Source: Tissierellales bacterium
GTDB lineage: Bacteria; Bacillota; Clostridia; Tissierellales; Tissierellaceae
Direction of reading: 5' to 3'
Length of the DNA stretch: 64,000 nucleotides
NCBI GenBank assembly: GCA_030146705.1
Contig: JASLBE010000060.1
Coordinates: 1 to 64,000, forward strand
A program made the position numbers and the translations under genes. Positions within the stretch are counted from its first letter, which is position 1. Each line of letters opens with the position of its first letter. This document shows positions 26,103 through 35,085 of this stretch, piece by piece. The notes below the pieces were generated by a model. It searched no databases and was not told the origin of the DNA. It was given only the letters and a program-made list of their open reading frames with translations.

Positions 26103-27680
26103 TTATTTTTTAATACTTAAAACTCCATCTTCAACACTTATTTCAAGCTTTAGAACATCATCTATATACCTTTCTGGAAGAAAAAGAACCCCATCCTTAA
26201 GCCTGGCTTCTTCTTCTAAAAACACCTTGGCATCATTTAGGCTATAAAGATTCTCCCTAATTGAAAAACTAGATTCTTCGCCCCTGTACTTAAGCCTATA
26301 AAGCTTACCTTCTTCATCATAGCTAAGGTCTAGGCCTAGGTCTTTGGAAAGCTCACTTATTGGAAGCATTAGGTTGCCATTTTCTGTAATATACATACTC
26401 GCCTCAAGCTCCACTGGCCTAGTATTGATTAAAACCTTATCTAGTTTACTAACTCCAAAACCTTTAAACTCATTTCTAACATTATTCCTAAGTTCGTAAA
26501 AAGGAATCCTAAACTCTGGAAGGCCAGCAGACCTACTACCTATTTCATATTGGTCAAAACAAATAACCAAATTTCCATACTTATCTATGTAGAACTTTTG
26601 GTCCTCCCTAATAGACTTAAACTTCTTTTCATCTTGGTAGAAATCCTTGCTACTAGCTTCAATTCTAGCACTTACTATCCCATTAACCTTGTCTAGGTAG
26701 CCTGGGTCTATAAATAAGTCTCCTAGGCTTAAAAGCTTATTATTCCTATTATCTATATTGTAAAAATACTTAACAGTCTCACCTGTATTTACACCCTCTA
26801 TATACTTATAAACATTTACTTCTATGGTAATTAGGTCCTTAACCTCACCATACTTATAGTTAACCTTAAACTCTAGGTCATCTTCACCATCTTTGGCCTC
26901 TAGCTTAAACTTTTCTATTTCCTTGTCTATGGCTTCTTTTATAACCCTATTTACCTCTTCTTCTAACTCCTTGGTTTTTAGCCCCTTAATCTCAGGCATT
27001 ATAACAGAAATATCCCCCTCTAGGTCCAAGTCCACTTCATCTTTAAAATATACAAGACCTAAAAGAGCATCATCTGTTAAATAGTCCTTAATTTCTTCCT
27101 GGCTAAAACTTATGGCAACTATATCCTTAAATAGCTTTTCTTCATTATTAAAAATTATAGTTAGGCCACCAGCTTCATCAAGGTAAAAATCTTCCGTCCC
27201 CTTAAGAACAAACCTTGGGTCCTTTTCCTTAACTAAGGCTCCAACAGTATCTAAATAGTCTTCATCCTTAAACATATCTCCTAGGCTTAAAACCCTATTA
27301 TTTATAGTATCAATATTTATATACTGGTCCAGGATTGGAATATTTCTTCCATCCCTAAACTGGTCCTTCCTAATAATTATAGAAATAATATCCTTATTAA
27401 CCATAAGCTCATAGTCAACATTAAAGTAGGCATCCTTATCAAATAGACGGTCATTAAATTTTCTTATTTCCCCATCAACCAGGGTCCTTGTTAGGTTGCT
27501 TACTTCCTTTCTTAGACCCATAGTCTTAAGGCCCTTAATTCTTGGTATAACCACATCTATCTTGCCATAGGATTCCTTTTCAACCCTATAGTCTTCTATT
27601 TCCACCCCACTGGCCCCATAACTAATAGAACCTAATAGTAGGGTAAATGCTGCCAGTAAAGGCAGGGTTTTTTTCAACAT
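26103..27680 (-). CDS. Secreted protein: two DUF4163/DUF3298-type repeats plus a copper-amine-oxidase N-like domain
   Basis: 525 residues with a signal peptide (cut near ISYGA). Two modules follow, about 30-200 and 220-400; each begins with a beta strand of the form 'V.IP.IKGLK', continues through a strand-turn 'YYNIDN..NK.LSLGDLF', and (in the second) ends with 'NLVICFDQYEIGSRSAGLPEF'-like wording, typical of the RsiV-like DUF4163/DUF3298 pair. The C-terminus (about 410-525) resembles the Cu-amine-oxidase N domain found in many Firmicute surface proteins. In RsiV the DUF3298 region binds lysozyme. A similar role here is inference. Related to the gene at 29573. Confidence 0.75.
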   Translation of the reverse strand: MLKKTLPLLAAFTLLLGSISYGASGVEIEDYRVEKESYGKIDVVIPRIKGLKTMGLRKEVSNLTRTLVDGEIRKFNDRLFDKDAYFNVDYELMVNKDIISIIIRKDQFRDGRNIPILDQYINIDTINNRVLSLGDMFKDEDYLDTVGALVKEKDPRFVLKGTEDFYLDEAGGLTIIFNNEEKLFKDIVAISFSQEEIKDYLTDDALLGLVYFKDEVDLDLEGDISVIMPEIKGLKTKELEEEVNRVIKEAIDKEIEKFKLEAKDGEDDLEFKVNYKYGEVKDLITIEVNVYKYIEGVNTGETVKYFYNIDNRNNKLLSLGDLFIDPGYLDKVNGIVSARIEASSKDFYQDEKKFKSIREDQKFYIDKYGNLVICFDQYEIGSRSAGLPEFRIPFYELRNNVRNEFKGFGVSKLDKVLINTRPVELEASMYITENGNLMLPISELSKDLGLDLSYDEEGKLYRLKYRGEESSFSIRENLYSLNDAKVFLEEEARLKDGVLFLPERYIDDVLKLEISVEDGVLSIKK

Positions 27681-27690
27681 ATTATCACTC

Positions 27691-29307
27691 CTAATATTCT
27701 AGCACCTTCTCATATGCAAGTCTTTCTCCACCATCTGTCATATATACAATTCCACAATATTCAAATCCATATTTTTCAATAAGCTTAACCATAGATTTAT
27801 TTTTCCTATGGGTGTCAATCCTAAGAGAATCAAGACCTTTTTCCCTGGCTATTTTCTCACCAGCTTCAAATAGTTTTTTACCCAGGCCCTTACCTTTTTC
27901 CCTAGGGTCTACAGCCACCCTGTGGAGGGTCATATAGTTGCTTGTATCTCTTAGCCAGTCCCCTTCAAATATTTCGGCATAAGTAGGTTCTTCACCTACT
28001 AGGCCTGCCATTATTCCTAGTATTTTCCCATTATCTTCTAATACATAAAAGCTATTTTTAGCAATATCTCCAGCAATTACCTCTTCATTAGGATAGCCAT
28101 TTTGCCACTGGGGAATCCCCTCTTCCTTAAAATAGGCTTGTGCTGGCCTTATTATATCCATTATATTTTTAATATCTTCTTTTCTTCCCAGCCTAATTTC
28201 CATACCCTTCCTCCTAATCCTTTCCTCGGCAACTGATATTTTAGTCCCACTCATCTTTTCATAAAAGAAGTCTTCTCTTTTACTTAGGCAGTAAATAAAA
28301 TGACCCATTATAAAAACAGTATAGATTATATAAAGAATCGAAGCCATACTGGCAACCATATAGAAATCTGTCCCTTGGTTTAATAAAATCATATTATTTA
28401 AAAACTTAAATAATCCTGGCACTAAAAATATTAGTAGACCATTTCTTGTTAAAACTTCCTTGAACTTTAATTTTTCTCCCTGGCCCTTAATTTTGGTCAT
28501 TGTAAAACCAAGTCCCAAGGTCCTACCATTGGTCTTATAAGGTATTATTATAAAGTATATAAGACCTATTATAAACTTTAATTTGGAAATTTTAAATATA
28601 TTTATAATAAGATTAAAAATATTTATATCCACTAGAAAGGCAATTAACCTCCTGGTATAGCTCACCCTTATTTGGCTTAAGTCCACCTTGTCATCTAGCC
28701 TGTCTGGACTTGGCAGGAAGAAGGTAAAAATTGGGGCTATTAAATAACCCAGGGTCCCTCCCAGTGTATTTAAAAATAAGTCATCTACATCAAATATCCT
28801 GTAGGGGGCATTATAGATCCCATATAGGCCCGATAGCTGGGTCAGCTCAAAAAACATAGATAGGCAGAAGGATATAACCATAGTCTTTAAAAGACTTTCC
28901 TTAAAGTAATATCTTAGGTAGACTCCCAGGGGAAAGGTTAAGAACACATTAAATATGACCTGTAAAACCGCCCTTTCCCTTAGGAGGTTAACATAGTCTT
29001 TAGGCTTGCTAAAGTCCACCTTAGTTTCTTTTTTAATATCTTCTATAAACCTAAGGGGTCTTAGGTTATAGTGCTCAACATCTGCACTTTGGATACTCTT
29101 TACATCCCTAGTTTTTGGAAGGGGTAATATCACAAGATAGTAGGCAGATATTAGGTAAAATATTAAAGAAAATATTACAAGTGTCCTAAACCTATTTACA
29201 TAGCCATACTTCCTATAATGGTATATTGCAAATGGTAAGGTCATTAAGATTGCCACAAAAGGAAAAAATATTACTGCTGCCTTTATAGGCATTAAATAAG
29301 TACTCAT
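27691..29307 (-). CDS. VanZ-RDD-GNAT fusion protein
   Basis: About 538 residues. The N-terminal part (about 1-210) has the VanZ-like pattern of five membrane segments with NLRPLRFI and FNVFLTFPLG. Next is an RDD domain (SYTRRLIAFLVDINIFNLI, about 225-360). The C-terminal 155 residues form a GNAT acetyltransferase with HRVAVDPREKGKGLGKKLF as the acetyl-CoA site. Start ATG 29307 has AGGTGG just upstream; a GTG at 29358 has no site. VanZ proteins confer glycopeptide or antimicrobial-peptide tolerance. The three-domain fusion is unusual. It is upstream of the tandem-DUF3298 gene, 10 bases apart, so likely co-transcribed. Confidence 0.8.
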   Translation of the reverse strand: MSTYLMPIKAAVIFFPFVAILMTLPFAIYHYRKYGYVNRFRTLVIFSLIFYLISAYYLVILPLPKTRDVKSIQSADVEHYNLRPLRFIEDIKKETKVDFSKPKDYVNLLRERAVLQVIFNVFLTFPLGVYLRYYFKESLLKTMVISFCLSMFFELTQLSGLYGIYNAPYRIFDVDDLFLNTLGGTLGYLIAPIFTFFLPSPDRLDDKVDLSQIRVSYTRRLIAFLVDINIFNLIINIFKISKLKFIIGLIYFIIIPYKTNGRTLGLGFTMTKIKGQGEKLKFKEVLTRNGLLIFLVPGLFKFLNNMILLNQGTDFYMVASMASILYIIYTVFIMGHFIYCLSKREDFFYEKMSGTKISVAEERIRRKGMEIRLGRKEDIKNIMDIIRPAQAYFKEEGIPQWQNGYPNEEVIAGDIAKNSFYVLEDNGKILGIMAGLVGEEPTYAEIFEGDWLRDTSNYMTLHRVAVDPREKGKGLGKKLFEAGEKIAREKGLDSLRIDTHRKNKSMVKLIEKYGFEYCGIVYMTDGGERLAYEKVLEY

Positions 29308-29572
29308 TAAACCACCTACCTTTATTTTACTAGAAGACCTAGCTAAATTTTTCCACACCCTATAGTAATCGGAGATATTTACCTATCTTTTAGCTGGAAT
29401 TTTTACTAGGCTGAAATTTTTCTTACCTTTTAATTATATAGTATTATTGGTTAAATTTTAAGGGCTTAATTTTCTAGACCTAGCTGGACAACTGTAACTT
29501 TTTTGTTAATCTTTTTAAATTTTCAAATAGTATAATTGACTTATAAGAATGAATATTTAAGGGGGAATTAAA

Positions 29573-30946
29573 ATGAATAAAAAAGTAATATCACTAAGCT
29601 TAGCCGGACTAATAGCCTTTTCTTCTGTGGGCGTTTATGCCAAAGGACCAGTTTCTAGTCCTAGTAATATAGTTGCAGGCTTAAAGCAAGAAGTAAATTT
29701 AAAGGTTGAAGCTAAAAATCTTCCAACTCCAAATTTAAAGGGGGATGTAAGGGTAGTTATTCCTGTTTTTAAGGGCTTAAAAGATGGAGAATTTCAAAAA
29801 GAATTAAATAAAAAAATAGAAGCTAGGGCCAAAGAGGCTGTAGATAAGTATAATAAGGAGGCCCTAGAGGCTGAAAAGATCCAGTCAGTAGCTGGAGATT
29901 CTCAACTTATTATAGACTTTTCTCTTAAGTCTAAGGGGAATGTAGCTTCTGTAATTGTTGAAAAATATAGTATTACCAAGGGTCAAGCCAATGGAGAACT
30001 TACTAGGGACTACTATAATATTGACCTAGTAAATAATAGGGAAATGAAGCTTGGAGACTTGTTTAAAAAAGATAGCAACTACAAGGAACTTATAAATAAG
30101 GAAGTAAGGGACCTAATTAATAAAAATAAGGATGCCTATTTCCCAATGGAAAAAACTAAAGAAACTGAGGAAGTTTTAGGTTTTAAGGGAGTAGATGAAA
30201 CAAGTAAATTCTATATTAATAATGTTGGTGACCTAGTAATTGCCTTTGATCTTTATGAAATTGCTCCAAGGTCTACTGGTTATCCAGAATTTGTAATACC
30301 TGCCTATAAACTGGCTGGGGTTCTTGTTAATAAGAACCTAGTTTCTAGTATCTTTACTACTAGGACCATAAGTGAAAATGAAAAAACTAATGTTTCTATT
30401 ATTTTCCCTGAAATAAAAGGTCTTAAGGACCCTAGGTTTGAAAAAACGTTAAACGAAGGGCTTGTTGCCTATATTAACAAAGAGTATAAGGCTTTTGAAG
30501 AGGCCGCTAAAACTAGGAATAATAAGGAGGCTGGTTCTGAATTTGACCTAGCTTATGAGGTTACTTTTGAAGATGAAAATACAGCTTCTTTTAAAATAAC
30601 TTCCTACAAGTACCTGGCTGGAGATGCCAATGGAGAAAATACTATAAACTACTACAACCTAGACTTAAAAGAAAATAAACTTTTAAAGCTTAAGGATGTA
30701 TTTAAGAGTGATGCCAACTATAAGGAAGTTATAAGCAAGTTTATAGCCTCTGAAATAGCTAAGGACAAGGATGCCTACTTCCAAGGAGAAGAAGCTTTTA
30801 AGTCTATTAAGGAGGACCAAAAGTTCTATTTCAACCAAGATAAGGACCTAGTTATAGCCTTTGACCAATATGAAATAGGACCAAGGGCAACTGGAATGCC
30901 TGAGTTTAAAATTCCAGGGGACCTAATAAAAAATATAATAAAATAA
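29573..30946 (+). CDS. Secreted protein with two DUF4163/DUF3298-type repeats
   Basis: 457 residues with a signal peptide ending near VGVYAKG. Two repeats (about 40-255 and 265-455) share 'VIPVFKGLKD'/'IFPEIKGLKD' starts, 'YYNIDLVNNREMKLGDLFK'/'YYNLDLKENKLLKLKDVFK', and ends 'IAFDLYEIAPRSTGYPEF'/'IAFDQYEIGPRATGMPEF'. It is a paralogue of the 26103 protein but lacks the amine-oxidase-N domain. The RsiV ectodomain has the same DUF4163/DUF3298 build and binds lysozyme; RsiV's own anti-sigma part is absent here, so this is a free secreted version. It ends at a terminator (30963). Confidence 0.75.
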   Translation: MNKKVISLSLAGLIAFSSVGVYAKGPVSSPSNIVAGLKQEVNLKVEAKNLPTPNLKGDVRVVIPVFKGLKDGEFQKELNKKIEARAKEAVDKYNKEALEAEKIQSVAGDSQLIIDFSLKSKGNVASVIVEKYSITKGQANGELTRDYYNIDLVNNREMKLGDLFKKDSNYKELINKEVRDLINKNKDAYFPMEKTKETEEVLGFKGVDETSKFYINNVGDLVIAFDLYEIAPRSTGYPEFVIPAYKLAGVLVNKNLVSSIFTTRTISENEKTNVSIIFPEIKGLKDPRFEKTLNEGLVAYINKEYKAFEEAAKTRNNKEAGSEFDLAYEVTFEDENTASFKITSYKYLAGDANGENTINYYNLDLKENKLLKLKDVFKSDANYKEVISKFIASEIAKDKDAYFQGEEAFKSIKEDQKFYFNQDKDLVIAFDQYEIGPRATGMPEFKIPGDLIKNIIK

Positions 30947-30962
30947 GTTAAAATATAAGTTT

Positions 30963-30990
30963 AGGAGTAGCCAGGTGCTACTCCTATTTT
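30963..30990 (+). terminator. Intrinsic terminator
   Basis: AGGAGTAGC/GCTACTCCT stem, 5-nt loop, ATTTTATTTC tail. Confidence 0.8.
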
Positions 30991-31057
30991 ATTTCTTATT
31001 ACTTTTTTTTCTAAATATTGATATAATAAATAAAAATATATGAAAAGGAGTTTGAAA

Positions 31058-32347
31058 ATGAAGACAGAAAGAAATCAAAAAATGGATATTTTAGTCCTAA
31101 GTGCCTCTCTTTTCTCTATGTTCTTTGGGGCGGGAAATTTAATCTTCCCTTCCCATATAGGATTTGCTGCGGGAAATAAGTGGTTCTTAGCCTTGTTAGG
31201 TTTTATAGTAACAGGGGCTGGCCTGCCCCTACTGGGAGTTATTGCATCTGGTAAGGCCAATGGAGATATTGACGACTTGGGAAACAAGGTTTCCAAGGTT
31301 TTTAGTAAGTTTATAGGGGTTGCAGTGGTCCTATCAATTGGGCCCTTAATGGCCATTCCTAGAACTGGGGCCACAACTTTTGAGATGGCTGTTTTGCCCC
31401 TTTTACCAAACTTTAGCCCTATAATTTTTTCTCTTATCTATTTTGGTCTTGCCTACGCACTAGTAGTAAACCCAACAGATATTGTAGATAAAATCGGTAA
31501 AATACTAACACCTGCCCTAATTATATTGCTTTTATTAATTATTGCCCTAGGGATAAAAAATCCCCTGGGAAGTATTTCTAAAACTGGCCTAGACTATTCT
31601 TTTACTTACGGCTTTCAAATAGGCTACCAAACTATGGATGCCTTTGCCTCTTTACTCTTTAGTGGGGTAATTATCTTGGCCATTAGGGACCGTGGCTACA
31701 CTGACCTTAAAACCCAGGTGTCTATGACCTTAAAATCTGGTGTTATATCTGTGGCCTGCCTAGCAGTTATCTATTGTGGCTTAGGCTATTTAGGAGCTAC
31801 TGCTGTAGATGTTGTTCCAAAGGATATTACCCAAGTGGAACTTATTATGCTAGTTGCTGAAAATTCTTTAAAATCCTTTGGTAAAATTGGATTTTCCATA
31901 GTAGTTGCCCTGGCTTGTTTAACTACAAGTATTGGACTTATTACCACTGTGGGTCACTATTTTAATAAGCTATCAGCTGGGAAGTTAAGCTATAGGTTTA
32001 TAATAACTGTTACAAGTATTATTAGTGGAATTCTTGCTGTTGTTGGGGTGGATAATATAGTTAAATTTTCCGGTCCAATCCTATCCTTCCTATATCCAAT
32101 AGTAATAGTCTTAATTTTCTTGACTGTTATCCTAGGTGATGGGAATAATACTAGTGTTTTTAGGACTGCGATCTTGTTTACAATGCTTGTTAGCTTCCTA
32201 CAACTTTTAATAGAGTTTAACCTAGCACCAGCTGAAATTTTAAGCTGGCTACCCCTGGCGAAAATGGACCTTCCTTGGGTAGTCCCAAGTATAGTTGGTT
32301 CTCTTTTAGGCCTTGTGATAAATAGGCTTAAGGCTAAGGCAAACTAG
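31058..32347 (+). CDS. brnQ: BrnQ-type branched-chain amino acid:cation symporter
   Basis: 429 residues from ATG 31058, set by AAAAGGAG at 31043-31050; an ATG at 31040 overlaps that site. Twelve hydrophobic segments and the family start 'SASLFSMFFGAGNLIFPSHI'. BrnQ/LIVCS carriers import leucine, isoleucine and valine with Na+ or H+, fitting an amino-acid fermenter. Single gene with a strong palindromic terminator downstream. Confidence 0.92.
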   Translation: MKTERNQKMDILVLSASLFSMFFGAGNLIFPSHIGFAAGNKWFLALLGFIVTGAGLPLLGVIASGKANGDIDDLGNKVSKVFSKFIGVAVVLSIGPLMAIPRTGATTFEMAVLPLLPNFSPIIFSLIYFGLAYALVVNPTDIVDKIGKILTPALIILLLLIIALGIKNPLGSISKTGLDYSFTYGFQIGYQTMDAFASLLFSGVIILAIRDRGYTDLKTQVSMTLKSGVISVACLAVIYCGLGYLGATAVDVVPKDITQVELIMLVAENSLKSFGKIGFSIVVALACLTTSIGLITTVGHYFNKLSAGKLSYRFIITVTSIISGILAVVGVDNIVKFSGPILSFLYPIVIVLIFLTVILGDGNNTSVFRTAILFTMLVSFLQLLIEFNLAPAEILSWLPLAKMDLPWVVPSIVGSLLGLVINRLKAKAN

Positions 32348-32372
32348 GATATAACCTATATTTTTATAAAAT

Positions 32373-32402
32373 AAAAGAAAGATGCCTAGGCATCTTTCTT
32401 TT
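32373..32402. terminator. Bidirectional intrinsic terminator (perfect palindrome)
   Basis: 15-nt arms AAAAGAAAGATGCCT and complement with no spacer, separating brnQ (+) from the cobalt operon (-). Confidence 0.85.
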
Positions 32403-32422
32403 AATATATATGATTATTATTC

Positions 32423-32824
32423 TTATTTTTTCTTGGCAAAAAAGAAGCCAACTGCTGCAAGCACTACAACTACACCTGCAATCTTAGGTAGTTTAGAACC
32501 ACCTACACCTTCAACTTCCTTACCAACTTCCCACCTATCTTTGTGGCCCATTCCGTCATCTGCTTCTAAGTAACTTGCCTTTTCCTGGTCAAATTCAAAG
32601 ATTCCTTCCTCGTCCACTTTTCCTTCTTCTATAACCTCATCCTTACTATTATAAACCTTTATCTCAGCCCTTGTTGCAGCATTTCCTGCATCATATTCAA
32701 CCTTAACCTTACCATCTTCAATTGGTTCAATTATCATCTTATGGGCATATACTGGCATAGAAATACTAACTACTACTGCCAAAGCCATTATTAAACTACT
32801 TATTTTTTTAGCTAAACTTCTCAT
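32423..32824 (-). CDS. NikL/CbiL-like accessory component of cobalt/nickel ECF transporter
   Basis: 133 residues: signal peptide (about 1-27, ending VYAHK), an extracellular beta domain with 'AHKMIIEPIEDGKVKVEYD', ADDGMGHKDRWEVGKE and a C-terminal membrane segment (about 112-130) followed by KKK. This is the pattern of NikL-type accessory proteins that replace CbiN/NikN in some Co/Ni ECF transporters. Mature N-terminal His could bind metal. It is the last gene of the riboswitch operon, 12 bases after cbiO. The name is from context and motif, not from a database match. Confidence 0.65.
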   Translation of the reverse strand: MRSLAKKISSLIMALAVVVSISMPVYAHKMIIEPIEDGKVKVEYDAGNAATRAEIKVYNSKDEVIEEGKVDEEGIFEFDQEKASYLEADDGMGHKDRWEVGKEVEGVGGSKLPKIAGVVVVLAAVGFFFAKKK

Positions 32825-32836
32825 ATTACTTCCCTC

Positions 32837-33643
32837 CTAATTTTTATTAAACAAAAGATCTATATTTTCCCTGGCCTCTTTTATAGTCCTAACCCTAATA
32901 TTTGTATTAGAGAAAATTTCATACAAGGTTGGGAGTCTTAAATTCGCCTTGCTTAAAAGTTCCCTATCTTCAAGAAGGTCTATACCTCCCTGGCTTAAAA
33001 GCTCACCATCATTTATTATAATAATCTCATCAGCCCAACTATAGGCAATATCTACATCATGAGTAGTTATTATTAGGCTATGGTCCAGCCTGTATAACTT
33101 TTCCAAAATCCCAATAAAATGGTCCAAAGAAATAGGGTCTAGACCAGAAAAAGGCTCGTCAAAAACTAGAATTTCCGGCTCCATTGTAAGAACTCCTCCT
33201 ATGGCCGCCTTTCGCTTCTGTCCTAAACTTAAATTATGGGGCTGCCTATCCCTAAGGTCCCCTATACTGATTAAGTCCAATACCTTCTCCACCCTTGCAA
33301 CAACCTCTTTTTCATCAAGCCTTAAATTTCTCGGTCCAAAGGCCAGGTCTTCAAAAACTGTTGTTGCAAACAATTGGTTGTCTGGGTTATCAAATACAAA
33401 GCCAAGGGTCTTTCTTATTTCTGGTAAATTTTTCTTATTAACCTCTAACCCCTTAATCCTAACCTCCCCAACCTGGGGGATAATTAGCCCATTTAAATGC
33501 TGGAGTAGGGTTGATTTACCACTACCATTGGCTCCTAAAATAGCCACCTTTTTTCCCTTTTCAATAGCCATATTAATATTTTTAAGGGCCCAGGTCCCAT
33601 CAGGATATTTATACTTTAAACCTTTAATTTCCACTAGCTTCAA
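32837..33643 (-). CDS. cbiO: Cobalt ECF transporter ATPase CbiO
   Basis: About 268 residues: Walker A GANGSGKSTLL, Q-loop FVFDNPDNQLF, signature LSLGQKRKAAIGG, Walker B EILVFDEP, switch His in TTHD. These are CbiO/EcfA hallmarks. Two TTG starts are possible, 33661 and 33643; I prefer 33643 because GGTGA precedes it and CbiO proteins begin with a short VEIKGL-type strand. It overlaps cbiQ's end slightly if 33661 is used. It powers the CbiMQO importer. Confidence 0.88.
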   Translation of the reverse strand: MKLVEIKGLKYKYPDGTWALKNINMAIEKGKKVAILGANGSGKSTLLQHLNGLIIPQVGEVRIKGLEVNKKNLPEIRKTLGFVFDNPDNQLFATTVFEDLAFGPRNLRLDEKEVVARVEKVLDLISIGDLRDRQPHNLSLGQKRKAAIGGVLTMEPEILVFDEPFSGLDPISLDHFIGILEKLYRLDHSLIITTHDVDIAYSWADEIIIINDGELLSQGGIDLLEDRELLSKANLRLPTLYEIFSNTNIRVRTIKEARENIDLLFNKN

Positions 33644-33647
33644 AAAA

Positions 33648-34397
33648 TCACCATCTTTCAATAATTAAAATTACAACTATTGGTAGGATAATTACCAGGG
33701 ATTTTAAAATATCCACCAGGTCCATATCCCTAGGTCTAGTAACTGGAATTGATCCATCAAACCCTCTAGACACCATAGCATTATATACTATATCAGAAGT
33801 GTCCAGGGATTTTATTAGCATCCCCCCCATAACTTGACCAGTGACATTGAAAGTATACCTGCTAAACTTTACTTCAAAAAGTCTGGAACTTAAAGCTTTA
33901 AACATAGTCTTAAATTTTTCTCCAAGGACAAAAACATACCTCCAGGTTAAAAAAACTATACTCATTATAGGGTCAGGAACCCTTAAGTGGGCCATAGCTC
34001 CTAAAAATTCTTCCATAGGTTGGGTAAAAAACATTATAAACATTAAGTACAAACTAGATAGGGACTTAAGAGCCAAAAGGGCAACCAAGGTCTTTCTTTC
34101 AGCCTCTATTGGCAGACCTCCAGCTAGTAAAATAGGCAGGCCCATAAAAATTATAAAGGGAAATAAAATACTAGTTCTCCTTAATATTTCCCTAGGCTCA
34201 AGGCCTATTAAGTAAACCAAACCCAGGAGGCCCAAATAACAAAGACCTAGGAGCCTGGGACTTTTAATTCCTGAAATTAAAAATACTGAAGCCACACAAG
34301 TTACAATCTTTGCCCTAGGATTCCACCTATGGATAAAAGTATCCTTGTTAATATATGTCAAATTTTCATCAATAGATGGTATATAATCTCTTGGCAT
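33648..34397 (-). CDS. cbiQ: Cobalt ECF transporter transmembrane protein CbiQ
   Basis: 249 residues with the N-terminal 'THIHRWNPRAKI'-type segment (here FIHRWNPRAKIV) and 'AMVSRGFDGSIP', whose Ala-Arg-Gly coupling motif contacts the ATPase. About five membrane helices. It is the T component of the ECF transporter and links CbiM to CbiO. It lies between cbiM (18 bases) and cbiO. Confidence 0.88.
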   Translation of the reverse strand: MPRDYIPSIDENLTYINKDTFIHRWNPRAKIVTCVASVFLISGIKSPRLLGLCYLGLLGLVYLIGLEPREILRRTSILFPFIIFMGLPILLAGGLPIEAERKTLVALLALKSLSSLYLMFIMFFTQPMEEFLGAMAHLRVPDPIMSIVFLTWRYVFVLGEKFKTMFKALSSRLFEVKFSRYTFNVTGQVMGGMLIKSLDTSDIVYNAMVSRGFDGSIPVTRPRDMDLVDILKSLVIILPIVVILIIERW

Positions 34398-34415
34398 AAA
34401 TATCCCTTTCCTAAC

Positions 34416-35021
34416 CTAATTTATTCCATACTGGCTTAACATTTCAGGCCTAGACTTGCTTAAGAAATTAACTACAATAGCAGTAATTACTCCCTCTGCA
34501 ATAGCAAGTGGAATATGGCCTGCTGCAAGTATAAGACCAACCTCCTTAAAATAAGGGCTGGTTATTGATAAAACCAGTAGTAAAATACAAACTGTAAGCA
34601 CAACAGACAAGGCTGCTGCAAGAACAGATGCAAGTGTTAAATTTGTCTTTCTCCTTACTGCCGACTTGAAAAACAAGTGGGCAACTATGGCTGGTACTGA
34701 AACCATAATAGTATTAATTCCTAAAGTTGTGAAACCCCCGTGCTGGAATATTGCAGCCTGGAGGATTAAGCCAATGGTTATGGCTATAGGTGCCTGCCAG
34801 CCTAAAATTATCCCTATTAGTCCCCCTAAAAGTGGATGGACAGAACTTGGTCCAACAGGAAAGCTCATTAGGGCAAAGACGAAAAAAGTAGCAGTCATAA
34901 GGCTTATTTTTGGAATATCTTCATTGTCAACCTGCCTTACAGCATTAACTACTAGGGCTCCAGCCACTGCCGATGTTGCAACTACTGCTGGAGTATTTAA
35001 AACTCCGTCTGCTAAATGCAT
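34416..35021 (-). CDS. cbiM: Cobalt ECF transporter substrate component CbiM
   Basis: 201 residues beginning MHLADGVL: His2 with the N-terminal amine forms the Co/Ni site in CbiM/NikM. SFPVGPSSVHPLLGGLIG is a family signature. About six membrane segments. No CbiN follows; the NikL-like protein at the operon end may replace it. Cobalt, rather than nickel, is inferred from the cobalamin riboswitch upstream. GGAGG precedes the start. Confidence 0.9.
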   Translation of the reverse strand: MHLADGVLNTPAVVATSAVAGALVVNAVRQVDNEDIPKISLMTATFFVFALMSFPVGPSSVHPLLGGLIGIILGWQAPIAITIGLILQAAIFQHGGFTTLGINTIMVSVPAIVAHLFFKSAVRRKTNLTLASVLAAALSVVLTVCILLLVLSITSPYFKEVGLILAAGHIPLAIAEGVITAIVVNFLSKSRPEMLSQYGIN

Positions 35022-35043
35022 AGTATACCTCCTTTAACAAATA

Positions 35044-35075
35044 TTAGTAGTCTCCAGCAAGCTGGAAACTACTAA
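35044..35075 (-). promoter_or_regulatory. Hairpin between lipoprotein and cbiM
   Basis: TTAGTAGT..CCAGC / GCTGG..ACTACTAA with two-base bulges. No strong T run follows on the minus strand, so a processing or partial-termination hairpin that uncouples the two genes is more likely than a full terminator. Confidence 0.5.
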
Positions 35076-35085
35076 CACTTCAATC

